NCBI RefSeq assembly: GCF_042429765.1
Contig: NZ_JBHLZU010000017.1
Coordinates: 1 to 64,000 of the forward strand
DNA length: 64,000 bases
Origin: Allokutzneria oryzae
GTDB lineage: Bacteria > Actinomycetota > Actinomycetes > Mycobacteriales > Pseudonocardiaceae
Direction: 5' to 3'
In this document: positions 41,476 through 49,983 of the stretch, in pieces
Layout of the letters: the number at the start of each line of letters is the position of its first letter
How positions within the stretch are numbered: position 1 is the first letter of the stretch
Notes under the pieces: model-generated
What the model was told of the DNA's origin: nothing
Seen by the model: the letters and a program-made list of their open reading frames with translations, nothing else
Databases searched by the model: none
Made by a program: the position numbers and the translations under genes

Positions 41476-44031
41476 ATGGTGTTCGGAGCCACGCCCGCGA
41501 CCGGTGTCGCGGCGCTGCCCGCCGAGCTGCGCCGTGCGCTGGTGCAACTCGCGAGGACGCCCAGGCTGCTCGTCGCCTGCGACTACGACGGCACGCTGTC
41601 GCCGATCGTGCCCGATCCCGAGCAGGCCCGACCGCTCCCGGAGTCGGTGAACGCGTTGCGGTCGCTGGCCTCGTTGTCGTCCACGACCGTCGCGGTGATC
41701 TCCGGACGCGCGCTGCGCGACCTCGCCACGCTGTCCCGGCTGCCCTCCGAGGTGCACCTCGTCGGCAGCCACGGCTCCGAGTTCGACGTGGGCTTCGTGC
41801 ACGCGCTGGAGGGCCCGACCCGTCAGCTGCTCGCCCGCGTGCGCGCGGAGCTGGAGCAGCTGGCCGCCGGTCTGGAAGGCGTGTACCTCGAACACAAGCC
41901 CGCCAGCGTCGCCGTGCACGTGCGCCGTGCCGAGCCCGAGGTCGGCGCGCGGCTGCTGGACGCCGTGCGCAGCGGACCGTGCACCTGGGACGGCGTCCAG
42001 GTCACCGAGGGCAAGGCCGTCGTCGAGCTCGCGGTCGTGCGTACCGACAAGGGTGACGCCCTCAGCGTGCTGCGCCGCCAGGTCGGCGCGACCGCGGCGG
42101 TGTTCCTCGGTGACGACGTGACCGACGAGAAGGCATTCGCCACCCTCGCCGGTCCGGACCTGGGCATCAAGGTCGGCGAAGGCGAGACGGCCGCGGAGTT
42201 CCGCGTCGCCGAGACCGCTGATGTCGCCGCCGTGCTGGCTTTCCTCGTCGAGGAGCGGCGCACCTGGCTGCACGGTGAGCAGGCCGTGCCGATCGAGCGC
42301 ATCTCGATGCTGGCCAACGAGCGCTCCGTCGCGCTGCTCACCCCGGACGCCAAGGTGACCTGGCTGTGCCACCCGGAGCCGGACTCCGGCGCGGTGTTCG
42401 CCGATCTGCTGGGCGGGCCGACGGCCGGCGTGTTCGGCATCAAGCCGGAGCGCAACGGTCTTCCGCTCGGCCAGCGCTACCTGCCGGGCACCATGACGGT
42501 GGAGACCCGGTGGTCGAAGCTGCTGGTGACCGACTACCTCGACCACGCGAGCGAGCCCGGCCACACCGAGCTGGTTCGCGTGATCTCCGGCTCGACCCGC
42601 GCGGTGGTCGACTTCGCGCCGCGGCCCGAGTTCGGCCAGGTGCCGGTGAGTCTGGTCGCCGAGGAAGACGGCCTGCGCGTCGTCGGCATGTCCGACCCGA
42701 TGGTGCTGCGCGCGCCGGGGGTCGAGTGGACCATCACCTCCGACGGCCAGCACGAGTCCGCGCACGCCGTGGTCGAAGTGACCCCCGAGCAGCCGATCGT
42801 GCTCGAACTCCGTTGCGGCAGCGACGACCTCTCGCCCAGCACGACCAGCGAGGCCCAGCGCCGCGCGGCCGCCGGGCAGTACTGGTCGGACTGGCTGGCG
42901 GGGCTGAAGCTGCCGGAGGTCCAGCGCGACCTGGTGGCGCGGTCCGCGCTGACGCTGAAGGGCTTGCAGCACGACGAGACCGGCGCGTTCCTGGCCGCGG
43001 CGACGACGTCGCTGCCGGAGGAGATCGGCGGTGTCCGCAACTGGGACTACCGCTACTGCTGGATCCGCGACGCCGCCCTGTCCGCGCAGGCGTTGGTGTC
43101 ACTGGGAAGCACGGCCGAGGCCGAGTCCTACCTCAAGTGGCTGCACGGTGTGCTCGCGACTCTTCCCGGGCCGGAGCGGCTGCACCCGCTGTACACGCTG
43201 CACGGCACGCACCTGGGTCCTGAGGCGGTCATCGACACGCTGCCCGGCTACGCGGGTTCGCGTCCGGTGCGGGTGGGCAACCTGGCCAATCAGCAGGTCC
43301 AGCTCGACGTGTTCGGCCCCGTCGTCGATCTCGTCGCGCAGTTGGCCGAGGTGCGCGGTGCCCTCACCGATGACGACTGGCGCATGGTCGAGGCCATGGC
43401 CGAGGCCGTCACGCGTCGCTGGGACGAAGCGGACCACGGCATCTGGGAGGAGCGGCACGCGCCGCGCCACCGGGTGTACTCGCGGGTGATGGGCTGGGTG
43501 ACGCTGGACCGGGCCATCAAGCTGGCCACCACCTACGGCCGCGACATCGACTCCGGGTGGAGCGTCCTGCGCGACACCATCGCCCAGGACGTGCTCAAGA
43601 ACGGCTGGAACGACGAGGCGCAGTCCTTCACCACCGCCTACGACGGGGTGGACCTGGACGCCGCGACCCTCCACATCGGACTGTCCGGGCTGATCGACCC
43701 GCAGGACGAGCGGTTCCAGGCCACCGTCACCGCAACCGAGGCCGAGCTGCGCTCCGGGGTCACCGTCTACCGCTACCACCGCGACGACGGCCTGCCCGGC
43801 ACCGAGGGCGGCTGGCACATCTGCGCGGCGTGGATGATCGAGTCCTACCTGCTGACTGGCCGCCGCACCGAGGCCGAGGAACTGTTCCAGCAGATGGTCG
43901 ACTGCGCCGGGCCGACCGGGCTGCTGCCGGAGGAGTACGACCCGATCGCGGAGCGCTCGCTGGGCAACCACCCGCAGGCCTACTCCCACATCGGGCTGAT
44001 CCGCTGCGCCCAGCTGCTGTCCAAGCAGTAG
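41476..44031 (+). CDS. Trehalose-6-phosphate phosphatase fused to a GH15 trehalase-like domain
   Basis: 851 residues from the ATG at 41476 (AAGGG five bases upstream; an earlier GTG at 41383 is possible). Residues about 20-245 are an OtsB-type HAD phosphatase: VACDYDGTLSPI (DxDxT), SHGSEFDVG and VFLGDDVTDEKAF. From about 270 the chain is a GH15 glucoamylase-fold protein: RISMLANERSVALL, RNWDYRYCWIRDAAL and GLLPEEYDPI with the catalytic Glu. In actinobacteria such GH15 enzymes are often trehalases. The fusion joins the last step of trehalose synthesis to its hydrolysis, or salvages glucose from trehalose-6-phosphate. No OtsA gene is nearby. Confidence 0.93.
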   Translation: MVFGATPATGVAALPAELRRALVQLARTPRLLVACDYDGTLSPIVPDPEQARPLPESVNALRSLASLSSTTVAVISGRALRDLATLSRLPSEVHLVGSHGSEFDVGFVHALEGPTRQLLARVRAELEQLAAGLEGVYLEHKPASVAVHVRRAEPEVGARLLDAVRSGPCTWDGVQVTEGKAVVELAVVRTDKGDALSVLRRQVGATAAVFLGDDVTDEKAFATLAGPDLGIKVGEGETAAEFRVAETADVAAVLAFLVEERRTWLHGEQAVPIERISMLANERSVALLTPDAKVTWLCHPEPDSGAVFADLLGGPTAGVFGIKPERNGLPLGQRYLPGTMTVETRWSKLLVTDYLDHASEPGHTELVRVISGSTRAVVDFAPRPEFGQVPVSLVAEEDGLRVVGMSDPMVLRAPGVEWTITSDGQHESAHAVVEVTPEQPIVLELRCGSDDLSPSTTSEAQRRAAAGQYWSDWLAGLKLPEVQRDLVARSALTLKGLQHDETGAFLAAATTSLPEEIGGVRNWDYRYCWIRDAALSAQALVSLGSTAEAESYLKWLHGVLATLPGPERLHPLYTLHGTHLGPEAVIDTLPGYAGSRPVRVGNLANQQVQLDVFGPVVDLVAQLAEVRGALTDDDWRMVEAMAEAVTRRWDEADHGIWEERHAPRHRVYSRVMGWVTLDRAIKLATTYGRDIDSGWSVLRDTIAQDVLKNGWNDEAQSFTTAYDGVDLDAATLHIGLSGLIDPQDERFQATVTATEAELRSGVTVYRYHRDDGLPGTEGGWHICAAWMIESYLLTGRRTEAEELFQQMVDCAGPTGLLPEEYDPIAERSLGNHPQAYSHIGLIRCAQLLSKQ

Positions 44032-44220
44032 CTAGACCGGCGGGAGGAAACCGGGCAGCGACCCGACCCCGGAGCAGGTGCGGCACGCGTGCGGCACGGC
44101 GACGGTCGCCCCGGTTTCCCCCGTGAGCCGAAGGCACTCGCGTGCCGCGTGTTGCGTGCCCGCACAGGCGTGGCACACCGTCGTGTTTTCGTCGGTGGCA
44201 ACGCCGTCAAACTCTGTCAT
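44032..44220 (-). CDS. Small zinc-ribbon-like protein with two CxxC pairs
   Basis: 62 residues from an ATG at 44220 preceded by GAGGGG. Two metal-binding pairs are visible, VCHACAGT and ACRTCSGVGS, spaced 30 residues apart as in a DnaJ-type or generic zinc ribbon, and between them TQHAARECLRLTGETGATV. The stop lies next to the stop of the trehalose gene on the other strand. No function can be given. The gene is credible from its codon use and ribosome site but small. Confidence 0.6.
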   Translation of the reverse strand: MTEFDGVATDENTTVCHACAGTQHAARECLRLTGETGATVAVPHACRTCSGVGSLPGFLPPV

Positions 44221-44319
44221 CCAGAAAACCCCTCGCTCCGGTGCGGTCGAGGCTGGCGAGCCCGATCCACCTTGGCAAGCGAAGTCACTCAACACAGTGA
44301 TTCCTGGGGCAATCACCTG

Positions 44320-44730
44320 CTACTGGCACGAGACGTCGTAGAGCTTCATGGGTGTGCCCGCGTCCAGTCCCACGTAGGCGGTGAACCGCTGGTCCGCGCC
44401 GCCACGCCACTTCGTGGTCACCGTCGCCCAGCCCACCCCGGCCGACTGCGCGGTGGTGACCTTGCCGATCGTGATGTTCCGGGGAGTGTTCTGCGCGCAC
44501 AGCAGGAGGTCGTAGTCGGGGGTCTCCGCCGCCTTCTTCCGGAGCTGTGGCGTGACCTTGTGCGTGCGGTCGTACTGGCTCGGGCCGTGCTGCCCGTAGA
44601 AGCTCACCAGGAACGTGTGCACCTGCCGGGCGGTGTACTGCCTGCCCTGCGCGGTGGCTGTGCCCGCTCCGGCGACGAGAGCGAGCACGCACCCGACGAC
44701 CGCGAGAGCCCGGCGCGAAATGATCATCAT
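44320..44730 (-). CDS. Small secreted protein, DUF3828-like
   Basis: 136 residues from the first of two adjacent ATGs at 44730. Signal peptide IISRRALAVVGCVLALVAG ending at TATA. The mature part has VHTFLVSFYGQHGPSQYD and TTKWRGGADQRFTAYVGLDAG, resembling small secreted proteins of the DUF3828/NTF2-like type. Two Cys (LLLCAQN, VSCQ) could form a disulfide. Function unknown. Two ATG codons in tandem leave the exact start uncertain by one residue. Confidence 0.7.
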   Translation of the reverse strand: MMIISRRALAVVGCVLALVAGAGTATAQGRQYTARQVHTFLVSFYGQHGPSQYDRTHKVTPQLRKKAAETPDYDLLLCAQNTPRNITIGKVTTAQSAGVGWATVTTKWRGGADQRFTAYVGLDAGTPMKLYDVSCQ

Positions 44731-44793
44731 GCGATCGAGAGTGGCCAGCGCCCCCTGCCTTGGCAAGGGACGCCACTCGTCGCAGTGATTCGC

Positions 44794-45084
44794 TCAGGGC
44801 CGTACGAACTGGGCGAACCTGGTGGCCGCGCGCCCGGTCACCAGGTCTACCACGTCGGTGACCTGCGCTTCCGAGCCCCGCGCGAGGTCCGCCTCCAGTT
44901 TTGACAACAACGCCGCGAGTTCGGCCGGACAGCCGAAATCACGAAACCGCTTTGCCTGCTGGACAACGCTGATCCCGATGTGCGGGGCACCGAGCGGCTG
45001 TCCGTGGAGGCGGTCGGCAAGAGCGCGCTCTGCCGTAGCTGACCGTGCGCGCGCAGGGTGTTCAAGGACGCTAGTTGTCCGCAA
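44794..45084 (-). pseudogene. C-terminal remnant of an NmrA/NAD(P)H-binding oxidoreductase
   Basis: Only the last part of the family is present: APHIGISVVQQAKRF, CPAELAALLSKLEADLARG and the typical ending VTDVVDLVTGRAATRFAQFVR. Intact NmrA-like azoreductases have about 280 residues with an N-terminal GATG nucleotide loop, which is missing. The remnant diverges from a WYL regulator 20 bases away, so it is probably the deleted target of that regulator. It could be expressed as a 96-residue peptide. Confidence 0.55.
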
Positions 45085-45103
45085 AGGCTGTCAGACTGCC
45101 CCC

Positions 45104-46069
45104 ATGTTGCAGACCTCGGCCCGTCTCCTCCGCCTGCTGTCGCTGTTGCAGGTCCGGCGCGAGTGGTCCGGCTCGGACCTCGCGGAGCGGCTGGAGGTCG
45201 ATGTCCGGACGGTGCGCCGCGACGTCGACAAGCTGCGCACCCTCGGCTACCCGGTCAACGCCACGACCGGGACGGCAGGCGGCTACCGCCTAGGCGCGGG
45301 CGCGGCGCTCCCGCCCCTGCTGCTCGACGACGACGAGGCGGTCGCCGTCGCGGTCAGCCTGCGCACGGCCACCAACGGCCCGATCTCCGGTATAGAGGAC
45401 ACCTCGCTGCGCGCGCTGACCAAGCTCGAACAGGTCCTGCCGTCCCGCCTGCGCCGCCGCGTCAACGCGTTGCAGTCCTTCACCGTGCCCATTCCGCTCC
45501 GCCCGGGCCCGACGGTGGACGCGGCGGTGCTCACCACGATCGCCAACGCGTGCCGCGACCACGAGCGTCTCCGCTTCGACTACCGCGACCACAACGGCGA
45601 CGCGACGCTGCGCGTGGTCGAGCCGCACAGCATGGCCAACTGGGGCCGCAAGTGGTACCTCGTGGCGTGGGACGTCGACCGCGCCGACTGGCGCACGTTC
45701 CGTGTCGACCGCATCCAGCCGCGCACCCCCACCGGCCCCCGCTTCACCCCGCGCGAGCTGCCCGACGGCGCCGACGTGGCCACCTACGTCTCCGCCCGCG
45801 TCACCGCCGCGCCTTGGCGCTTCCGCGCGCGAATCCTGATGCACGCCTCGGCCGAAGCTCTGGCCGAACGCATCTCCACCGCCGTCGGCACCCTGGAACC
45901 GGTGGACGAGAACACCTGCGTCCTGGTGACCGGCGCCGACTCACTGGAGACTTTGGCTCTGTACCTGGGAATGGCGGGCGTGGACTTCGAGGTGCAGGAG
46001 CCACCGGAGCTCATCGACCACATCCGCGCCCTCGGCCGCCGCTACAACCGCGCCGCGGGCGAGGGCTAG
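45104..46069 (+). CDS. WYL-domain transcriptional regulator (YafY/DeoR-type HTH)
   Basis: 321 residues. The N-terminal winged helix is LLRLLSLLQVRREWSGSDLAERLEVDVRTVRRDVDKLRTLGYPV; the middle WYL domain has RVVEPHSMANWGRKWYLVAWDVDRADWRTFRVDRI (W-Y-L present as KWYLVAWD), and a WCX domain follows. WYL domains sense nucleic-acid or small ligands. Such regulators usually control the divergent gene, here reduced to an NmrA-like remnant. Start ATG at 45104. Confidence 0.92.
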   Translation: MLQTSARLLRLLSLLQVRREWSGSDLAERLEVDVRTVRRDVDKLRTLGYPVNATTGTAGGYRLGAGAALPPLLLDDDEAVAVAVSLRTATNGPISGIEDTSLRALTKLEQVLPSRLRRRVNALQSFTVPIPLRPGPTVDAAVLTTIANACRDHERLRFDYRDHNGDATLRVVEPHSMANWGRKWYLVAWDVDRADWRTFRVDRIQPRTPTGPRFTPRELPDGADVATYVSARVTAAPWRFRARILMHASAEALAERISTAVGTLEPVDENTCVLVTGADSLETLALYLGMAGVDFEVQEPPELIDHIRALGRRYNRAAGEG

Positions 46070-46099
46070 AACCCGCCCCGCACTCACCGGCCACCCACC

Positions 46100-46320
46100 C
46101 CTCACCTCGCCGACCCCCACCACCGCACCCGGCGCACCACCACCTCGCCGATCCCGCCACCTCGCCGACGCACTGCCACCGCACCTCACCGACCCCCGCC
46201 ACCACCGCACCGACCCCCGCCACCGCACCGGGCGCGCCACCACCGCACCGGGCGCGCCACCACCGCACCGACCCCCGCCACCGCACCGGGCGCGCCACCA
46301 CCGCACCGACCCCCGCCACG
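46100..46320. repeat. Imperfect GC-rich tandem repeat
   Basis: Degenerate tandem copies of about 18-20 bases, alternating CACCGCACCGACCCCCGC-like and CACCGCACCGGGCGCGCC-like units, between the WYL gene and palindrome copy B. No gene. Probably slippage-generated. Confidence 0.7.
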
Positions 46321-46347
46321 TCACCCCTCACCCGGCGCACCCTCTCG

Positions 46348-46414
46348 TTCGCGTTTTGTAGCCTTAATGCGATTTGGGAGCGCTCTTTTGCGCATCAAGG
46401 TGACAAAACGCGAA
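46348..46414. repeat. 67-bp palindromic element, copy B
   Basis: Outer arms TTCGCGTTTTGT (46348-46359) and complement (46403-46414) are perfect; the inner arms AGCCTTAATGCG and CGCATCAAGGTG are imperfect. The core GAGCGCTC is at 46378-46385. Right-hand flanking sequence to about 46450, read as complement, is nearly the same as the left flank of copy C. It lies between the convergent WYL and asparaginase genes. Confidence 0.85.
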
Positions 46415-46574
46415 AACCCCCGGCCACGCCAGCTCACGTGCACGCTGCGGCGCGGTACCCAGGGCGGCCCGCCAGCTCGGGGACGGCGAAGTCCGCGAAC
46501 TGCGGTGCCGTCTGACTGATGGCGTCGGCCGCCCACAGATGCCGGAAGTCCCGGTGAGGGCGCCCCAGCGTGGT

Positions 46575-47543
46575 CTATGAGCCGAGCAGCGTCGGCAACA
46601 GTGCGCGGCACCGCTCCGGGCTGTCGGTGTGCATCAAGGCGCTGAGCAACGCGATGCGGGTCTGGCTCGCGCGCAGATGTCCTGCGGGGACCGCTCCGGC
46701 GGCGAGCAGATCACCGCCGGACGCGTAGATGGGCGCGACCGGACCGGCGGCGCACCTCGACGTCACGGCGACGACGACCCCTGCCAGCGTCGCCTCGCGA
46801 ACGGCCTGTGCGATCTCCGGTGTCGCGTTGCCGGTGCCCGCGCCGACCAGCACGATCCCGCGCGCGCCAGCCGCGACCGAAGCGCGCAGCAGCACCGGGT
46901 CCCCGTCGCTGTGGTGGGTCACGATGTCCACTCGCGGCGCCTCGCCACGGGGCGCCGGAAGCGCCGGGCCTCGGTGGCGCACGTCCGGCCGCAACAGCAG
47001 TTCGCCGCCGAGGATGCGGCCGAGTGGCTCGCGCGACGGGTCACCGAAGGCGTGCGGGTCGAGGGTGTGGCGCTTCACCGTGCCGCGCGCCGCGTGCACG
47101 TGTCCGTTGAACACCACGAGCACGCCGAGGTCGCGCGCCTGCTGCGCCACGAGGAACGCGTCGGAGAGGTTGCGGGGAGCGTCGGAACCCTCGTGCCCCA
47201 ACGGCAGCTGCGATCCGGTCAGCACGACGGGGCGCGGGTCGTCGTGGTGCAGGTCGAGCAGGAACGCGGACTCCTCCAGGGTGTCCGTGCCGTGGGTGAC
47301 CACGATCCCGGTGACCTCGGGGTCGGCGAGCGCGACGCGCACCTGCTCCAGCAGGTCGAGCTGGTGCCGGACCGTCAGGCACGAGCTGTCGACGGTGCAC
47401 AGGTCGATGACGTCGACCCGGAGCCCCGCCGTGGGCGGCAGGGCGCCGACCACCGACTTCCCCCGCAGGCTCGCGGCGAGCCCGGTGGTGGTCGGCTGGC
47501 TGGCGATCGTGCCGCCGGTTGCGATGACGACGACCCGGTCCAC
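46575..47543 (-). CDS. L-asparaginase
   Basis: 322 residues. The two catalytic threonine motifs are clear: VVIATGGTIASQP at the N-terminus and VVTHGTDTLEESAFLL near residue 85. Further family segments are VVLTGSQLPLGHEGSDAPRNLSDAF and VVAVTSRCAAGPVAPIYASGG. It hydrolyses asparagine to aspartate and ammonia. No signal peptide, so cytoplasmic. The GTG at 47543 has AGGAGG five bases upstream; another in-frame GTG two codons earlier is too close to it. Confidence 0.93.
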   Translation of the reverse strand: MDRVVVIATGGTIASQPTTTGLAASLRGKSVVGALPPTAGLRVDVIDLCTVDSSCLTVRHQLDLLEQVRVALADPEVTGIVVTHGTDTLEESAFLLDLHHDDPRPVVLTGSQLPLGHEGSDAPRNLSDAFLVAQQARDLGVLVVFNGHVHAARGTVKRHTLDPHAFGDPSREPLGRILGGELLLRPDVRHRGPALPAPRGEAPRVDIVTHHSDGDPVLLRASVAAGARGIVLVGAGTGNATPEIAQAVREATLAGVVVAVTSRCAAGPVAPIYASGGDLLAAGAVPAGHLRASQTRIALLSALMHTDSPERCRALLPTLLGS

Positions 47544-47755
47544 GGGCACCTCCTCGACGTGAAGCGAACGATCGCGCGAACGTTCGCTTCACTGTGCGGC
47601 AGAGGGCCCGCCCAGGTCAATCCCGATGTCAACCGCAGTGGCGCCGCCCACCAGCGGCCGAGGGGCGCCGCTAGGGCCTGTCCTGCAAGCCGCCCCGAGG
47701 CGCCGCCGCCCCCGTGCCCCCGTGCACGCGTGAGCCAGCTGGCGTGGCCGGGCTT

Positions 47756-47822
47756 TTCGCGTTTTGTCACCTTGTTGCGCAAGAGAGCGCTCCCATTTCG
47801 CATCAAGGTGACAAAACGCGAA
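47756..47822. repeat. 67-bp palindromic element, copy C
   Basis: Perfect 18-base outer arms (TTCGCGTTTTGTCACCTT at 47756-47773 and complement at 47805-47822) with GAGAGCGCTC near the centre at 47783-47792, one base off the position seen in the other copies. Upstream flank CAGCTGGCGTGGCCGGGC matches copy B and partly copy D. It lies upstream of asparaginase and downstream of the hydrolase gene, the only copy not between convergent genes. Confidence 0.87.
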
Positions 47823-47833
47823 ACGAGGGGCAG

Positions 47834-47895
47834 GTGGGTGAGGGCGCCAGAGGGTGGTGGGTGAGGGCGCCAGAGGGTGGTGGGTGAGGGCGCCG
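47834..47895. repeat. Short tandem repeat, 23-bp period
   Basis: Nearly three copies of GTGGGTGAGGGCGCCAGAGG-like sequence starting at 47834, 47857 and 47880, directly beside palindrome copy C and next to the 3' end of the hydrolase gene. Confidence 0.75.
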
Positions 47896-47905
47896 AGGGG
47901 CGCCG

Positions 47906-48781
47906 CTAGTGGGCGGCGAGGAACTCCCTGATGCGGGAGTTGACCGCCTCCGGGCGCTCCGCGGGCAGGCCGTGGCCCGCTCCGGGGATCACGACCACCT
48001 CGGCTCCGGGGATCAGCGTCGCCCGGCCCGCCGCCCGCTGGACGCGGTGCACCGGGCTGTTGCCGCCCAGCATCACCAGCGTCGGCACCACCATCCCGGT
48101 CAGCTGCTTCTTGCCGAGCTTGCGCGGGGGACCGACGCGCTTGCGGAACCGCATGCTCGCCAGGACCTGGAGGTCGCGGAGCTTCGCGTGCGAGGCCGGG
48201 CGGTCGCCGCTGCACCACTCCAGGTACTCGCGCCACAGGCTCTCCGCGCCCATGAGGTTGTTCCACAGCGTGCGCGCCGCGAAGATCGGCTTCAGCTCCG
48301 TCAGCACGCGGGCCGGTTCGAGCAGCGTGATCGAGGCCAGGCGGTCCGGGGTGTGCACGGCCTGGTTCGCCGCGATCCAGGCTCCGTAGGACAGGCCGAC
48401 CAGGTGCGCCCGCTCCAGGCCGAGACCGTCGAGCACCGCGCCGAGCCACTCGGCGGTGTCCTTCGGGGTGAGCATCGGCGCGGTCTGGGTGCTCAGGCCC
48501 GGTTCGCCGAGCACGTCCACCGCGTAGACCGGGCGGTCGGCGGCGAGCGCCGCGACGTTGGGGAACCAGGCCGCCGAGGTGGTGTTCCCACCGTGCAGCA
48601 ACACGACCGGGGTCTCGTCGCCGCCGCCGTGGCGGTACACGTGGGTCGTGCCGAACCGAGTGTCCACATCGGACTCCTCGCGCGGGTCCGGCCACGCTCC
48701 CATCGCCTCGCCGTAGAGGGTGAGGAACTCCTCGCGGGACTCCTCGTCCACGAAACGGCTGATCCCGACGGTCTTGTTCAT
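47906..48781 (-). CDS. Alpha/beta hydrolase
   Basis: 291 residues from the ATG at 48781 (a GTG three codons earlier is possible). Fold markers: VVLLHGGNTTSAAWFPN (oxyanion turn), nucleophile elbow VGLSYGAWIAANQ and C-terminal VVVIPGAGHGLPAERPEAVN with the catalytic His. An N-terminal segment with EEFLTLYGEAMGAWPDP is typical of a common actinobacterial hydrolase group of unknown substrate. It ends beside a tandem repeat and palindrome copy C. It is encoded just after the methyltransferase gene in the same direction (10 bases apart) and is likely cotranscribed. Confidence 0.88.
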   Translation of the reverse strand: MNKTVGISRFVDEESREEFLTLYGEAMGAWPDPREESDVDTRFGTTHVYRHGGGDETPVVLLHGGNTTSAAWFPNVAALAADRPVYAVDVLGEPGLSTQTAPMLTPKDTAEWLGAVLDGLGLERAHLVGLSYGAWIAANQAVHTPDRLASITLLEPARVLTELKPIFAARTLWNNLMGAESLWREYLEWCSGDRPASHAKLRDLQVLASMRFRKRVGPPRKLGKKQLTGMVVPTLVMLGGNSPVHRVQRAAGRATLIPGAEVVVIPGAGHGLPAERPEAVNSRIREFLAAH

Positions 48782-48791
48782 GCGCGTCACG

Positions 48792-49865
48792 TTACCGCCG
48801 CAACGTGATGCGCTGACCGTCCGGTCCCACCGTGAACCGCCACCGCGGCGCCCGCGGTTTTCCCGCGTCGACCCACCACCGGTGGGCGGCTTCCACCTCG
48901 TCCCACAGCCGCCGCGCGCCGAGCTGCCGGACCTCGCCTCCGCGCAGGCTGGCCCAGGACCGGGTGCCGGGGTCGATCAGCCACAGGCCGTCCTCGCCGG
49001 GAACGGGGAACCGGTGGCAGTCCGGAACGAGCACCGCCATCGCGATGTTGACGTCGTAGCCGCGCAGCACGTCCTGGGCGCGAAGACGCGTACGCGTCAC
49101 CGTCGCGCGGTCCTCGGAATAGATGTCCTCGTCGAAGTCGACCTCGCGCACTCGCTGCGCCCGCAGGTCCATGAAGGACGCTCGCCCGCTGATGCCGCCG
49201 CGCGCGACCCCGTCGGAGCCGACCGTCAGCGACACCAGTGCCCCGGTGAAGTAGGCCGTGCCCCACGGCGTGACGATCCGGCCGCCCGGCTGGGTCTGCT
49301 CGACCCACGAGTACGGCACGCGCTGCGCGTTCGCGGTGGCGATGATCCGGTCGAACGGCGCGCGGCCCGGGCAGCCGAGCAGGCCATCGCCCTCCACAAC
49401 GGTCACCGCGCCGAAGCCCGCGCCGGTCAGTGCCGTTCGCGCCCGCCGCGCCAGGACCGGGTCGATCTCGACCGTGGTGATGTTGCGCGCGCCGAGCCGG
49501 TGTGCGAGCAGGGCCGCGTTGTAGCCGGTGCCCGCGCCGATCTCGCAGACCTTCATGCCCGGCTCCGCTCCCAGCAGGTCCAGCATGTTCGCCACCACCG
49601 CGGGCATGCTGGCGGAGCTGGTCGGCAGGCCGGGCCCGTCCGGGGCACCGTCGTCGACCTGGGTCACCACGCAGTCGTCGGCGTAGGCGGCGTCCAACCA
49701 CGCTGTCGGGTTCTCGTTGCGGTTCAAGGGTTCCAGCGGGTCCATGCGCCACACGGTGTCCGGCAGGAACGCGTGTCTTGGCACCGCGAGGAACGCCTCC
49801 CGCCACACATCGGTGAGGTCGCCGCTCTCGGTCAGTGCCCGCACGAGGTCTTCGCGTCGCCGCAT
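48792..49865 (-). CDS. Protein-L-isoaspartate-methyltransferase-like SAM methyltransferase
   Basis: 357 residues from the ATG at 49865. The N-terminal region has VPRHAFLPDTVWRMDP and STSSASMPAVVANMLDLLGAEPGMKVCEIGAGTGYNAALLAHRLG, the PCMT signature with the SAM loop EIGAGTG. The C-terminal 150 residues (GISGRASFMDLRAQRVREVD, SWASLRGGEVRQLGARRLWDEVEAAHRWW) match actinobacterial PCMT-like proteins, often linked to lanthipeptide or other modification systems, though no precursor peptide gene was seen here. The longer upstream frame overlaps the LacI gene and was rejected. Confidence 0.88.
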   Translation of the reverse strand: MRRREDLVRALTESGDLTDVWREAFLAVPRHAFLPDTVWRMDPLEPLNRNENPTAWLDAAYADDCVVTQVDDGAPDGPGLPTSSASMPAVVANMLDLLGAEPGMKVCEIGAGTGYNAALLAHRLGARNITTVEIDPVLARRARTALTGAGFGAVTVVEGDGLLGCPGRAPFDRIIATANAQRVPYSWVEQTQPGGRIVTPWGTAYFTGALVSLTVGSDGVARGGISGRASFMDLRAQRVREVDFDEDIYSEDRATVTRTRLRAQDVLRGYDVNIAMAVLVPDCHRFPVPGEDGLWLIDPGTRSWASLRGGEVRQLGARRLWDEVEAAHRWWVDAGKPRAPRWRFTVGPDGQRITLRR

Positions 49866-49983
49866 GTCGTCAAGGTTGCCCAGAAACGCGCGGACATGAC
49901 CCCGCCGCGCCCTGACTGGTGGCTTGGTCGGCGACTGAGGAACCATGGAGGGAGCACAGCCCGCTCCAGCGACAGGAGAAACC

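Noticed and set aside
47589..48695. 368-codon minus-strand frame across the hydrolase gene
   Set aside because: Alternative frame of the alpha/beta hydrolase gene, running through palindrome copy C; no protein features.
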